48,713 nt of DNA, taken from NCBI GenBank assembly GCA_024226515.1, contig JAAELQ010000264.1, positions 1 to 48,713 of the forward strand. The letters are read 5' to 3'. The notes below the pieces were generated by a model, which was not told the DNA's origin, ran no database searches, and saw nothing but the letters and a program-made list of their open reading frames with translations. Origin of the DNA: a bacterium. GTDB lineage: Bacteria > Acidobacteriota > Polarisedimenticolia > Polarisedimenticolales > Polarisedimenticolaceae. Of the stretch, positions 16,857-26,319 are shown piece after piece (the first letter of the stretch is position 1; each line of letters opens with the position of its first letter). A program made the translations under genes and the position numbers.

Positions 16857-16860
<4 letters not shown>
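16270..16860 (-). CDS. DinB/DUF1569-like four-helix protein coupled to thiC
   Basis: 196 residues. The GTG start overlaps the thiC stop as GTGA, and the thiC 3' end supplies the only ribosome access, so translation should be coupled. Histidines in AMVVEHLTIVGERLG and in GPFHQEIHLRQAQSIAE match the DinB-superfamily His triad that binds a metal. HPWFGPLPAYPWLVFGPFHQ resembles the DUF1569 C-terminal signature. Members include thiol-dependent transferases and many uncharacterised proteins. Being under the TPP riboswitch with thiC suggests a role in thiamin metabolism or in handling by-products of the ThiC radical reaction, which is inference. Confidence 0.8.
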
Positions 16861-18581
<1,721 letters not shown>

Positions 18582-18623
18582 GTGGGGGACTCCTGCTTTA
18601 TGCCGCGGACCTGCGCGGGAAGG

Positions 18624-18732
18624 GCGAGCGGCAGCAGGTCGGATCCCTTCGGCGGCATTACCCGCGTCAGGTGCTGGCGGTCGGCGACCTTCAGTCGCCC
18701 TCTCAGCCCGGTTCGCCCGAGCTCCCGCTCGC
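18624..18732 (-). ncRNA. TPP riboswitch (THI element) upstream of thiC
   Basis: On the minus strand the closing stem pairs GCGAGCGG (18732-18725) with CCGCTCGC (18631-18624), eight perfect pairs. Inside are the conserved blocks CTGAGAG near the 5' side and ACCTGACGCGGGTAATGCCG followed by AAGGGATCC on the 3' side. A short GC-rich hairpin and a GCAGGAG ribosome site lie between it and the thiC ATG, so control may act on translation initiation or on early termination. Confidence 0.95.
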
Positions 18733-18986
18733 TGACGCGCTCATCTTAGTACCCGCTCCCCGACTCACCAACACACGACGACAATCAGCGGCGCCGGCAC
18801 CGCCAATTCGTGTCCCCCGGAATTCAGCGGTGTCCGTCGCCGTCGGGATCGAGATCCGGCCTCTCCGGAAGAGCCGAGCAACCGAGAATACGCCGCCGGC
18901 TCTGGCAACTCACTCAAATACAACAACTTACAGGCGAATTCCACAAATATTCACTTTGTCATGTTTTGAATATACATTTTAGATTT
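18733..18986. other. Intergenic region between the riboswitch and the sigma-54 promoter
   Basis: No gene is visible. The left part (to about 18890) is GC-rich and should hold the thiC promoter, which I cannot place with confidence. From about 18905 to 18986 the composition turns strongly AT-rich, unlike any other stretch in the window. It lies directly upstream of the sigma-54 promoter, where activator binding sites would be expected. Confidence 0.5.
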
Positions 18987-19005
18987 TTGGCATATGACTT
19001 GCCAA
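18987..19005 (+). promoter_or_regulatory. Sigma-54 (-24/-12) promoter
   Basis: TTGGCATATGACTTGCCAA matches the RpoN consensus TGGCAC-N5-TTGC. The invariant GG lies at 18989-18990 and the GC at 19001-19002, exactly ten bases apart. Expected transcription start is near 19014, leaving a leader of about 44 bases before the ATG at 19058. The same bases also form a TTGGCA/TGCCAA inverted repeat. Confidence 0.75.
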
Positions 19006-19057
19006 GGGTAGGTGCCTGATGAGGAACGAGAGAGACACCCCCAAGGAGTTGAGCACA

Positions 19058-19504
19058 ATGCCCAAGGCGAAGAAGGTACTCTGGATGATCGTAGGCGCGC
19101 TGGTTCTGGTGGCGGCCGGAATGGCCCCCCAGTCATTCGCAGCCGGAGACCGTGTCGTAGCCCATCTCGACACGCCGTTCGTGATCAACGGAGAGAGCTT
19201 CGACTCCGGGACGATCTCCTTGAGAGAGATCGAGGACTTCACGCCCGTCTCCACGCTGAACGAGGTCTACGTCGACGGAAGATGCCTGGGCATCGTGATG
19301 GCCCTCGTTCGTGAGGGCGAAGCGGTCTCCACGCGCGACGAGCTGCACTTCATCCGCAACGCCGACGGCTCCCTGGTCCTCGAGGGCATCTCGCGCCGTG
19401 GCGAGCCCGCGCGCGATCTGTACCAGTACCGCGAGGACACCGCCGGCGGTCACTGGTACGAGCCGGCCGCAACGTTGCTTGCCGCCAATCGTTCGGACCG
19501 TTGA
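19058..19504 (+). CDS. Secreted small hypothetical protein under sigma-54 control
   Basis: 148 residues from the ATG at 19058 (MPKAKKVLW), which follows AAGGAG; an in-frame ATG at 19019 would add 13 polar residues before the signal sequence. Residues 1-29 form a signal peptide (VLWMIVGALVLVAAGMAPQSFA). The mature part is about 120 residues of mixed strands with a single Cys (DGRCLGIV), and the family is not recognised. It includes the stretches VVAHLDTPFVINGESFDSGT and RNADGSLVLEGISRRG. It has a strong terminator and its own sigma-54 promoter, so it is a single-gene unit, probably switched on by an enhancer-binding protein under a specific condition. Confidence 0.8.
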   Translation: MPKAKKVLWMIVGALVLVAAGMAPQSFAAGDRVVAHLDTPFVINGESFDSGTISLREIEDFTPVSTLNEVYVDGRCLGIVMALVREGEAVSTRDELHFIRNADGSLVLEGISRRGEPARDLYQYREDTAGGHWYEPAATLLAANRSDR

Positions 19505-19542
19505 TTCCATAGTCAATCGCAACCTCCCCCCCCTCCCTCGCA

Positions 19543-19574
19543 ACGCCGCCCTCCGGGGCGGCGTGATTTTTTTT
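19543..19574 (+). terminator. Rho-independent terminator
   Basis: A 9-bp perfect stem ACGCCGCCC/GGGCGGCGT with a TCCG loop (19543-19564) is followed by GA and eight Ts. It ends the transcript of the secreted protein, 39 bases after its stop. Confidence 0.95.
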
Positions 19575-19590
19575 CGGTTACGATCGCCCC

Positions 19591-20349
19591 GTGAACGAAG
19601 CGCTCGTCGACTGCCACGCGCACCTGTGCGACCCGTCGTTCGACGCGGACCGCGCACAGGTGCTCGCTCGCGCCCGGGAGGCGGGGGTCCGCGCCGTCGT
19701 CGCGGTCTCCGAGACGCTGCGGGATGCCGAGCGCAATCTCGAGCTCGCCGCCGAACATCCCGAGATCTGGCCGGCGGCGGGCCTGTATCCGACCTACGTC
19801 GACCTCGAGTTGGCCGATGCGATGGAACGCTGGATCCGCGACCGTCGCTCGCGACTCGTCGCTGTCGGCGAGGTGGGCCTCGATCGCTGGAAGATCAAGG
19901 ATCCGGCCGAACGTGAGACGCAGGAGACGATCTTCCGGCGCTTTGTCCGGTTGGCCGCCGAACTGGACCTGCCGCTGAACGTGCACTCACGCTCGGCGGG
20001 ACGCTACGCGGTCGCCGCGCTGCTCGAGGAGAACGCCACGCGCGTTCAACTGCACGCCTTCGACGGGAAGGCCTCCACGGCGCTGCCCGCGGTCGAGGCG
20101 GGTTACTGCTTCTCCGTTCCGGCCTCGATCGTGCGCTCGCGACAGAAACAGAAGCTGGTCGCCAGGCTGCCGCTGTCCTGTCTGCTGCTGGAGACCGACA
20201 GCCCGGTGCTGTCACCCGAGCGCGAGCGACGCAACGAACCCGCGAACGTGCGACTGGCGCTGGCCGCCATCGCCGAGATCAAGGGACTGGCGGAGGCAGA
20301 GGTCGCCGAGATCGTCGTGGAGAACACGACGCGCCTGTACCGGCGCTAG
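19591..20349 (+). CDS. TatD-family metal-dependent hydrolase
   Basis: 252 residues from the GTG at 19591. TatD TIM-barrel metal ligands are all present: DCHAHL near the N-terminus, VGEVGLDRW for the bridging Glu, PLNVHSR for the first core His, VQLHAFDG for the second and LETDSPVLSP for the Asp. TatD proteins are 3'-5' DNA/RNA exonucleases or phosphoesterases. The length is at the short end of the family (about 255-265). It begins 16 bases after a strong terminator, so it must have its own promoter in or near the terminator region. The stop is seven bases from the end of the convergent NUDIX gene. Confidence 0.9.
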   Translation: MNEALVDCHAHLCDPSFDADRAQVLARAREAGVRAVVAVSETLRDAERNLELAAEHPEIWPAAGLYPTYVDLELADAMERWIRDRRSRLVAVGEVGLDRWKIKDPAERETQETIFRRFVRLAAELDLPLNVHSRSAGRYAVAALLEENATRVQLHAFDGKASTALPAVEAGYCFSVPASIVRSRQKQKLVARLPLSCLLLETDSPVLSPERERRNEPANVRLALAAIAEIKGLAEAEVAEIVVENTTRLYRR

Positions 20350-20355
20350 CGGCTG

Positions 20356-20883
20356 CTAGAGAAACCGCCCCAGCCGCAGCAGGGCGCAGACCGACTTGGC
20401 GTCGCTGATCTCGCCGCTCAGCGCGAGCTCGACGGCATGCTCGCGCGGGTGGCGCTCAACTTCCAGTACCTCGTCCTCGCCCAGCTGCTGCTGCGTGGGC
20501 TCGAGGTCCGTCGCGGCGTAGAGCCAGATCTTCTCGTCGGTGAATCCGGGCGTGGTCCAGATCCACCCCATGGAGACCAGCTTGCCCGGACGGTAGCCGG
20601 TCTCTTCCTCGACCTCACGCCGGGCGCAAGCATCCGGAAGTTCTCCGTCGTCCAGCTTGCCCGCCGGCACCTCGAGGATCCAGCCCGACGTCGCGTGACG
20701 GTACTGCCGGACGAGCAAAACGTTGCCCTCGTCGTCCACCGGCACCACCGCCGACGCCCCGCAGTGCCGGATCACCTCCAACTCGCAGCGGCTGCCGTTG
20801 GGCAACTGGATCTCGTCGACGAACAGTCGCACGACACGACCGTCGAAGATCGAACGACTCCCGAGCAGTTTTGCATCGCCCAT
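20356..20883 (-). CDS. NUDIX hydrolase, ADP-ribose pyrophosphatase-like
   Basis: 175 residues from ATG 20883 (MGDAKLLGS). The Nudix box is complete: GKLDDGELPDACARREVEEE followed by TGY, fitting G-x5-E-x7-REUxEExGU. The surrounding sequence, SRSIFDGRVVRLFVDEIQLPNG before it and GWIWTTPGFTDEKIWLY after it, is that of the ADP-ribose pyrophosphatase (NudF-like) group. It should cleave ADP-ribose or related nucleoside diphosphate sugars in the cytoplasm. It is divergent from the cysteine desulfurase gene across only 50 bases, so their promoters overlap. Confidence 0.92.
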   Translation of the reverse strand: MGDAKLLGSRSIFDGRVVRLFVDEIQLPNGSRCELEVIRHCGASAVVPVDDEGNVLLVRQYRHATSGWILEVPAGKLDDGELPDACARREVEEETGYRPGKLVSMGWIWTTPGFTDEKIWLYAATDLEPTQQQLGEDEVLEVERHPREHAVELALSGEISDAKSVCALLRLGRFL

Positions 20884-20933
20884 GATTCGCCCCTTTCCTG
20901 ACGGTGGGCTATCGTTCCACGCGGGAGGAGCCG

Positions 20934-22076
20934 ATGCAAGACAGCCCGATCTACCTCGACTACAACGCGACGACACCACCGGCGCCGGAAGTGATCGAGG
21001 CCATGCTGCCCGCGCTGCGCGATCTGTGGGGCAACCCTTCGTCCGCGCACGCGTTCGGACAGCCTGCCCGCCGGGCCGTCGACGCCGCGCGCGAGCAGGT
21101 CGCCGCGCTGATCGGCTGCGCCGCCGACGAGGTGATCTTCACCTGCGGCGGCACCGAGTCGGACAACGCCGCGATCGTGGGCATCGCCGAGGCGCTGGCG
21201 GACCGCGGAAAGCACATCGTCATCAGCGCGGTGGAACACGCGGCGATCGACAACGCGTGCGCCTACCTCGAGCGCAACAGCTGGCGTACGACGCGGGTCC
21301 CGGTGGACCGCAACGGCCGCGTCGACGCGAAGGAGTTCGTCGACTCCCTGCGTGACGAGACGGCGCTGGTGTCGATCATGCACTCCAACAACGAGACAGG
21401 CGTGATCCAGCCCGTACGCGAGATCGCCGATGCCGCGCACGAGCGCGGCATCGTGGTGCACAGCGACACCGCGCAGTCGCTGGGTAAGGTCGCTCTGACC
21501 GCCGACGACCTCGGTGTGGATTCGCTGACCGTCGCCGGCCACAAGCTCTACGGGCCGAAGGGCGCGGGCGCGCTGTACCTGCGCCGCGACACCCCGTTCA
21601 ACGGCTTCCTGCGCGGCGCCGGCCACGAGGGTGGGCGGCGCGGCGGCACGGAGAACGTCGCCGGAATCGTCGGCCTGGGCGCCGCGTGCGAACTGGCCCG
21701 TCGCGAGCTGCCGCAGCGAACCGAGCACCTGCTCGAGCTACGCGACCGGTTGGAACAGCGGCTGCGCGATCGCGTGCCCGAGCTCGTGGTACACGGCAAG
21801 TCGGTCGAGCGGCTACCCAACACTCTGTCGGCGGCTTTCCCGGGCGTCGACGCGAACCACCTGCTGTCGCTGGCCGAGGGCGTCGCGAGCGCGGCGGGAG
21901 CCGCCTGCCACTCGGGCAAACCGCACATCTCGCGCGTGCTGGCGGCGATGGGCGTGTCGGACGAGCTGGCGCTGGCGACGGTGCGGCTTACGGTCGGATG
22001 CCCGACCCGTACCGAGGACGTGGATCGCGCTGCGGAACGTCTCGGCGCAGCGTACGCCCGGTCGCGGGCTTCGTGA
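20934..22076 (+). CDS. Cysteine desulfurase (NifS/IscS type)
   Basis: 380 residues from the ATG at 20934, which follows GGGAGGAG. The start IYLDYNATTPPAPEV and WGNPSSAHAFG are the family opening; FTCGGTESDNAAI binds the cofactor phosphate; SVEHAAI-like SAVEHAAIDNAC and HSDTAQSLGK follow. The PLP lysine is in TVAGHKLYGPKG, and the persulfide-forming Cys lies in SAAGAACHSGKPHIS. It takes sulfur from L-cysteine for Fe-S clusters, tRNA thiolation or other acceptors. No iscU, sufE or thiI gene is adjacent. The last 89 bases overlap the convergent egtD gene. Confidence 0.93.
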   Translation: MQDSPIYLDYNATTPPAPEVIEAMLPALRDLWGNPSSAHAFGQPARRAVDAAREQVAALIGCAADEVIFTCGGTESDNAAIVGIAEALADRGKHIVISAVEHAAIDNACAYLERNSWRTTRVPVDRNGRVDAKEFVDSLRDETALVSIMHSNNETGVIQPVREIADAAHERGIVVHSDTAQSLGKVALTADDLGVDSLTVAGHKLYGPKGAGALYLRRDTPFNGFLRGAGHEGGRRGGTENVAGIVGLGAACELARRELPQRTEHLLELRDRLEQRLRDRVPELVVHGKSVERLPNTLSAAFPGVDANHLLSLAEGVASAAGAACHSGKPHISRVLAAMGVSDELALATVRLTVGCPTRTEDVDRAAERLGAAYARSRAS

Positions 22077-23061
22077 CCTCGGAGACCGGCGCGGCCAGCG
22101 CGAGGGCGAACGAATTCGAGTCGTCCGCGAACCAGCGCTCGAGCTCGTAGCCCGCGTCGCACAGCAACCGGCTCAGCGAGTCCCGCGTGTACTTGCACGA
22201 GACCTCGGTGTGCAACAGTTCGTCGCGTTCGAAACGGACCTCGAGGTCGATGTCGCCCAACCGCACCGTCTGCTCCTCGGTCGAGCGCAGCGACGATTCG
22301 ATCCGCTGCAGCTCGGGGTTGTAGCGCGCGATGTGCTCGAACTTCTCCGGGTCGAAGTCGGCTTCGAGATGGTGGTTCACGACCTGGAGGATGTTGCGAT
22401 TGAACTCGGCGGTGATGCCGCGGCTGTCGTTGTACGCGGCCTCGAGCGACGAACGATCCTTGACCAGGTCCGCGCCGAGCAGCAGGTGGCCGCCGTCACG
22501 CAGCAGCAGCTTCGCCTCGCTCAGGAACTCCACCGCCTGCTCGCGCGGGAAGTTACCGATCGTGCTGCCGAGAAACGCGACCAGGCGTCGGTCACCGCCC
22601 GGCACCTCGTCCATGTGCCCTTCAAAATCGCCGACGACGACGTGGACGCTCAGGTCCGGGTAGTGGCCGGCGATCTCCCGCGCAGAGACCTCCGCGATCT
22701 CGCGCGACACCTCGAGCGGCACGTAGCGACGCAGCGAGCCCTCGTCCCTGCCGGCGTCGAGTAACAGCCGCGTCTTCGTCGCGGAACCCGCGCCCAGCTC
22801 GACCAGCTCGCGCGCGCCGCCGTGGCGCAGGATCGCCGGAGCGTGCCGCTCGAGCAGGCCGCGCTCGATGCGCGTCAGGTAGTACTCGGGCAGCTCCGTG
22901 ATGCGCTCGAACAGCTCGCTGCCGCGCTCGTCGTAGAAATACTTCGACGGAAGACGCTTGGGCGAAGCGGTCAACCCGCGGCGAACGTCGTCGGCCATGT
23001 GGGCCAGCGCGCCGCCGTCGTCAAGGTGATCGTCGATCTCGATCCGTGCCTCGCCGTGCAT
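21988..23061 (-). CDS. egtD: L-histidine N-alpha-methyltransferase EgtD (ergothioneine biosynthesis)
   Basis: 357 residues. EgtD trimethylates histidine to hercynine with SAM. Diagnostic stretches are LPSKYFYDERGSELFERITE, LPEYYLTRIERGLLE, the SAM-binding LVELGAGSATKTRLLLDA, FLGSTIGNFPREQAVEFL, LLLGADLVKDRSSLEAAYND and SRGITAEFNRNILQVVN. The C-terminal WFADDSNSFALALA is the usual family ending, but here about 30 further residues continue into the convergent cysteine desulfurase gene. No egtB is in the window, so either it lies elsewhere or a sulfur-transfer route of the EanB type is used. The start ATG is at 23061. Confidence 0.93.
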   Translation of the reverse strand: MHGEARIEIDDHLDDGGALAHMADDVRRGLTASPKRLPSKYFYDERGSELFERITELPEYYLTRIERGLLERHAPAILRHGGARELVELGAGSATKTRLLLDAGRDEGSLRRYVPLEVSREIAEVSAREIAGHYPDLSVHVVVGDFEGHMDEVPGGDRRLVAFLGSTIGNFPREQAVEFLSEAKLLLRDGGHLLLGADLVKDRSSLEAAYNDSRGITAEFNRNILQVVNHHLEADFDPEKFEHIARYNPELQRIESSLRSTEEQTVRLGDIDLEVRFERDELLHTEVSCKYTRDSLSRLLCDAGYELERWFADDSNSFALALAAPVSEVTKPATGRTLRRDVPQRDPRPRYGSGIRP

Positions 23062-23187
23062 CGAGAGAGCCTAGCCCGGCCCGGAAAAAACCACAACCGG
23101 CGCGACTCCGCGGCCGCCCGGCCGGCACGGTTGAGGGTGGGGCGCGGGCTGAGCTAAGGTAGCGTTTTCTCGGAGTTCCCAGAAGCC

Positions 23188-24987
23188 GTGAGCCGACACG
23201 TTACGCACGACGGAAGAGGCGCGCTCGAGGTGCGCTTCCCGTTCGATCGGTCGCTCGTCGACCTGATCAAGACGCTGCCCCAGCGGCGGTGGAATGCGTC
23301 GGACCGCTTCTGGTCCGTGCCGGAAGCCGACGTGGTCGGCCTTGTCGAGCTGATCCACGATCGCGAGTTCACGTTCGACGAGCCGACACGCAAGTTATAC
23401 GAGAGCCTGGGCGGATCGCTCGAGCTCGTCGGCGCCGCTCCGGCCGCTCGCGCGGCGCGCGGGCCCGCCCTGCCCGGCCTGTTCGATGACGAGGCGGTCG
23501 AGCCCGAGGCGCAACCGGCGGGCGACGCCGACGACCTCACCGTGTCGCGACTCAACGAGCGCGTTCGACGGGTGATCGAGGGAGCGTTTCCGTCGACGGT
23601 GTGGGTCGTGGGCGAGATCTCCGGGTTCAACAAGAACGCACACAAGAGGCACGTCAGCTTCGACCTGGCCGAGCGGACGGACGGCGGCGACGCCGTGTCC
23701 CGCGTCTCGACCACGTTGTTCGACCGAACGCGCAAGGAGATCGAGCGCGAGCTGGAGCAGGCGGGCACGCCGTTCGCTCTCGAGGACGAGATCCAGGTCC
23801 GGATGCAGGTGCGCGTCGAGCTTTACGTTCCGTGGGGTCTGTACCGCGTCGTCGTCGAGGGCATCGACATCAACTACACGCTGGGTGAGGCGGCGCGACG
23901 CCGCGAGGAGATCGTCCGCCGGCTGACGGCGGAAGGTCTGGCGCAGCGCAACACTTCGCTGCCGCTGCCCGCGCTGCCGCTGAACGTGGCGCTCGTCACC
24001 AGCCTGGGATCGGACGCGTACAACGACGTGTTGCGCACGCTCGACGAGTCGGGGTTCGCCTTTCGCGTGACGGCGCACGGCGCGCGCGTGCAGGGCCACG
24101 CGACCGAGCCCTCCGTGCTGAACGCGCTGGACTGGATCCGCCAACGCGCCGAGCGTTTCGACTTGCTGCTGATCTGCCGCGGAGGCGGGTCGCGCACCGA
24201 TCTCGGCTGGTTCGATTCCGAGCCGCTGGGCCGTGCCGTCGCGCAGTTTCCACTGCCCGTGGTCGTCGGCATCGGTCACGAGCAGGACACCTCCGTGCTC
24301 GACGCGTTCGCGCGCAGCTGCAAGACACCCACCGCGGCCGCGGGGCTGGCCGTCGAGGCCGTGCGTCGCAGCGCAACGTCGGTCGAGCAGACGGCCGAAG
24401 GGATCCTCGAGACGGCGGCACAGTCGATCGTCGAACATCGTGCGCGGCAGCTCGAACGCGGGCGGCGGCTCGATCGGGCGACGCGCGGACGCATCCAGCA
24501 AGAGCGTACGCAACTGCTCAACCGGCGCGAGCGGACCGTCGTTGCCGCGCGGCGTATGCTCGTCGCGGCCCACGATCAGCTGACGCGACTGGCGGATCGC
24601 ATCCCCCGCGCGGCGGGAGCGGAGCTGCAACGAGCTCGCTCGGGGCTGAGCGCCTCCCTGCGCTCGATCCTCTCCGCTGCGCGCCGCGACGTCGAGTCCT
24701 GCGCCGCGCGCATCGAGACGCTGGGCCGGCGCACGTCCCCTGCCGCGCAGCGCATGCTGAGGTCCGAACGCGAGCGACTCCTGGCGCGCGATCAGCGCCT
24801 GCGGCTCGTGCGCCCCGAGCGGGTGCTCGAGCGCGGCTACTCCATACTGAACCTCGCCGACGGAGCGCTGCTGACCGACGCGGACGCCGCTCCGGACGGC
24901 GCGAAGATCCGCGCGCGACTGCAACGCGGAACTCTGGATCTGGTATCCCGGGGCCCCGCGCCCCCATCCGACGAGGACCATCGATGA
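23188..24987 (+). CDS. xseA: Exodeoxyribonuclease VII large subunit with an N-terminal HARP-like domain
   Basis: 599 residues against about 400-460 for ordinary XseA. From about residue 112 it is a normal XseA: the OB-fold DNA-binding domain (LTVSRLNERVRRVIEGAF, VWVVGEISGFNK), then the catalytic region with LICRGGGSRTDLGWFDSEPL, VVGIGHEQDTSVLDAFARSC and KTPTAAA, and a long Arg-rich coiled coil (about 390-560). Residues 10-75 (LEVRFPFDRSLVDLIKTLPQ, RRWNASDRFWSVP) resemble the HARP domain of SMARCAL1-type annealing helicases, joined by an acidic linker. With XseB it degrades single-stranded DNA. The GTG start follows GGAG by 12 bases. The stop overlaps xseB as ATGA. Confidence 0.93.
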   Translation: MSRHVTHDGRGALEVRFPFDRSLVDLIKTLPQRRWNASDRFWSVPEADVVGLVELIHDREFTFDEPTRKLYESLGGSLELVGAAPAARAARGPALPGLFDDEAVEPEAQPAGDADDLTVSRLNERVRRVIEGAFPSTVWVVGEISGFNKNAHKRHVSFDLAERTDGGDAVSRVSTTLFDRTRKEIERELEQAGTPFALEDEIQVRMQVRVELYVPWGLYRVVVEGIDINYTLGEAARRREEIVRRLTAEGLAQRNTSLPLPALPLNVALVTSLGSDAYNDVLRTLDESGFAFRVTAHGARVQGHATEPSVLNALDWIRQRAERFDLLLICRGGGSRTDLGWFDSEPLGRAVAQFPLPVVVGIGHEQDTSVLDAFARSCKTPTAAAGLAVEAVRRSATSVEQTAEGILETAAQSIVEHRARQLERGRRLDRATRGRIQQERTQLLNRRERTVVAARRMLVAAHDQLTRLADRIPRAAGAELQRARSGLSASLRSILSAARRDVESCAARIETLGRRTSPAAQRMLRSERERLLARDQRLRLVRPERVLERGYSILNLADGALLTDADAAPDGAKIRARLQRGTLDLVSRGPAPPSDEDHR

Positions 24988-25220
24988 CGAAGAAGCAGCC
25001 CGCATACGGCGAAGCGGCGAAGCGGCTCGAGGAGATCCTGGGCAAGATCGAGGAGGGCCAGGTCGATATCGACGAGCTGTCGGGCCTGGTCGAGGAGGCG
25101 GCCGGACTGGTCACGCTCTGCCGCGACAAGATTCACGCCGCCGAGATCCAGGTCAAAACGATCACCGAGCAGCTCGAGCGCGATGCGCCGGACGCCGGCG
25201 CGTCCGGGGAGGGCTCTTGA
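24984..25220 (+). CDS. xseB: Exodeoxyribonuclease VII small subunit
   Basis: 78 residues, the usual size. YGEAAKRLEEILGKIEEGQV, DIDELSGLVEEAAGLV and CRDKIHAAEIQVKTI are the characteristic helical hairpin of XseB. The ATG overlaps the xseA stop as ATGA, and the stop overlaps the following dus start as TTGA, so three genes are joined by four-base overlaps. It binds along the coiled coil of XseA to build the exonuclease VII complex. Confidence 0.96.
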   Translation: MTKKQPAYGEAAKRLEEILGKIEEGQVDIDELSGLVEEAAGLVTLCRDKIHAAEIQVKTITEQLERDAPDAGASGEGS

Positions 25221-26293
25221 CCGCCGAGGAGATCTTCCGCGGCCGACTGATCATGGCGCCGATGTCGCGCGGCACCGATCTGCCCTTCCGCCGGCTGCTC
25301 AACGAGTGGGGTGCGGAGGTGTGCGTCGGCGAGATGGCCTACTCGCACAAGGTGGCCCGCGGCGACAGGGCCGAGATGGCGCTCCTGCGACGGCACCCGG
25401 AGGAGAAGATCTTCGGCGTCCAGCTCGCCGGCAAGAAGCCGGAGGTGATGGCCGAGGCGGCGCAGATCGCGGAAGATCGCGGCGCGGACTTCATCGACGT
25501 CAATCTCGGCTGCCCGATCGACGACGCAACCAAGCGTGGCTACGGAGCCGCGCTGCTCCAGCGTCCCGGGCGCGTGGGCGACATCGTGCGCGCGATGAAG
25601 GAGGCATGCAACGTCCCGATCACCGTCAAGCTGCGTCTCGGCTGGTCCTCGGAGAAGCCGACGTACCTCAAGATCGCGCGCGCCGCGGAACAGGCGGGAG
25701 TCGACGCGGTGACGTTGCACTCGCGCAGCCGCGCGCAGCGCTACCGTCGCCCCGCCGACTGGTCTCACGTGACCGAGCTGGTGCGCGAACTGTCCGTGCC
25801 GGTGATCGGCAACGGAGACATCCTCGGCTGGCGCGACGCCGAGCGGCGCCTGGAAGAGACCGGCTGCGCCGCGGTCATGGTGGGGCGTTGGGCGTTGACG
25901 AAGCCCTGGATCTTCCAGGAGTTTCGCGAGCGGCGCGACATCGAGCTGGATCCCGACGAGCGCCTGGCGGTCGTCCGCCGCTACGTCGAGCTGTGCCGCG
26001 AGCTGTTTCGCGACGACGAGAAGGGCCGCGTTCGCACGCGCCGCTTTCTCACCTTCCATCAGGATTTCTTCCGTCGGTATCGCCGCGGAGCGGGGCTCGA
26101 CGCGGTCAACTCGGACGACCCGCGCGACTGGGGCGAGCCGGCCTCGAACGAACTCGAGGAGTGGTTGTGCCGGGCCGACGTGCCGGCCACCGACGCCCTG
26201 TGCCGGTGGCTGGTCGACGGCGACGAGGTGCCGCCGCCGCCGGCCGTCGAGCCCGGGTCCCCGCGCGCCGTCAAGTTGAAAGTGCTGGGCTAG
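25217..26293 (+). CDS. tRNA-dihydrouridine synthase, Dus3-like
   Basis: 358 residues. It reduces uridines in tRNA with FMN. IMAPMSRGTDLPFRRLLNEW opens the TIM barrel. The catalytic Cys is in VNLGCPIDDATKRGYGAALL, and the FMN/tRNA contacts are in TVKLRLGW, TLHSRSRAQRYRRPADW, VIGNGDILGW and VMVGRWALTKPWIFQEFRER. The stretches GCPIDD, HSRSRAQRY..ADW and LTKPWIF resemble eukaryotic Dus3 more than bacterial DusA, DusB or DusC. So does the C-terminal part with FHQDFFRRYRRG. The zinc fingers of eukaryotic Dus3 are absent. The TTG start at 25217 overlaps the xseB stop; an ATG at 25253 would cut into the first strand. Confidence 0.88.
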   Translation: MTAEEIFRGRLIMAPMSRGTDLPFRRLLNEWGAEVCVGEMAYSHKVARGDRAEMALLRRHPEEKIFGVQLAGKKPEVMAEAAQIAEDRGADFIDVNLGCPIDDATKRGYGAALLQRPGRVGDIVRAMKEACNVPITVKLRLGWSSEKPTYLKIARAAEQAGVDAVTLHSRSRAQRYRRPADWSHVTELVRELSVPVIGNGDILGWRDAERRLEETGCAAVMVGRWALTKPWIFQEFRERRDIELDPDERLAVVRRYVELCRELFRDDEKGRVRTRRFLTFHQDFFRRYRRGAGLDAVNSDDPRDWGEPASNELEEWLCRADVPATDALCRWLVDGDEVPPPPAVEPGSPRAVKLKVLG

Positions 26294-26319
26294 CGCCCGG
26301 TCTGTGGGAGCATGCAACG

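Noticed and set aside
20934..23061. Cysteine desulfurase as EgtE in an ergothioneine operon
   Set aside because: The genes are convergent, not co-directional. The protein has the persulfide Cys motif of NifS/IscS, which EgtE-type lyases lack.
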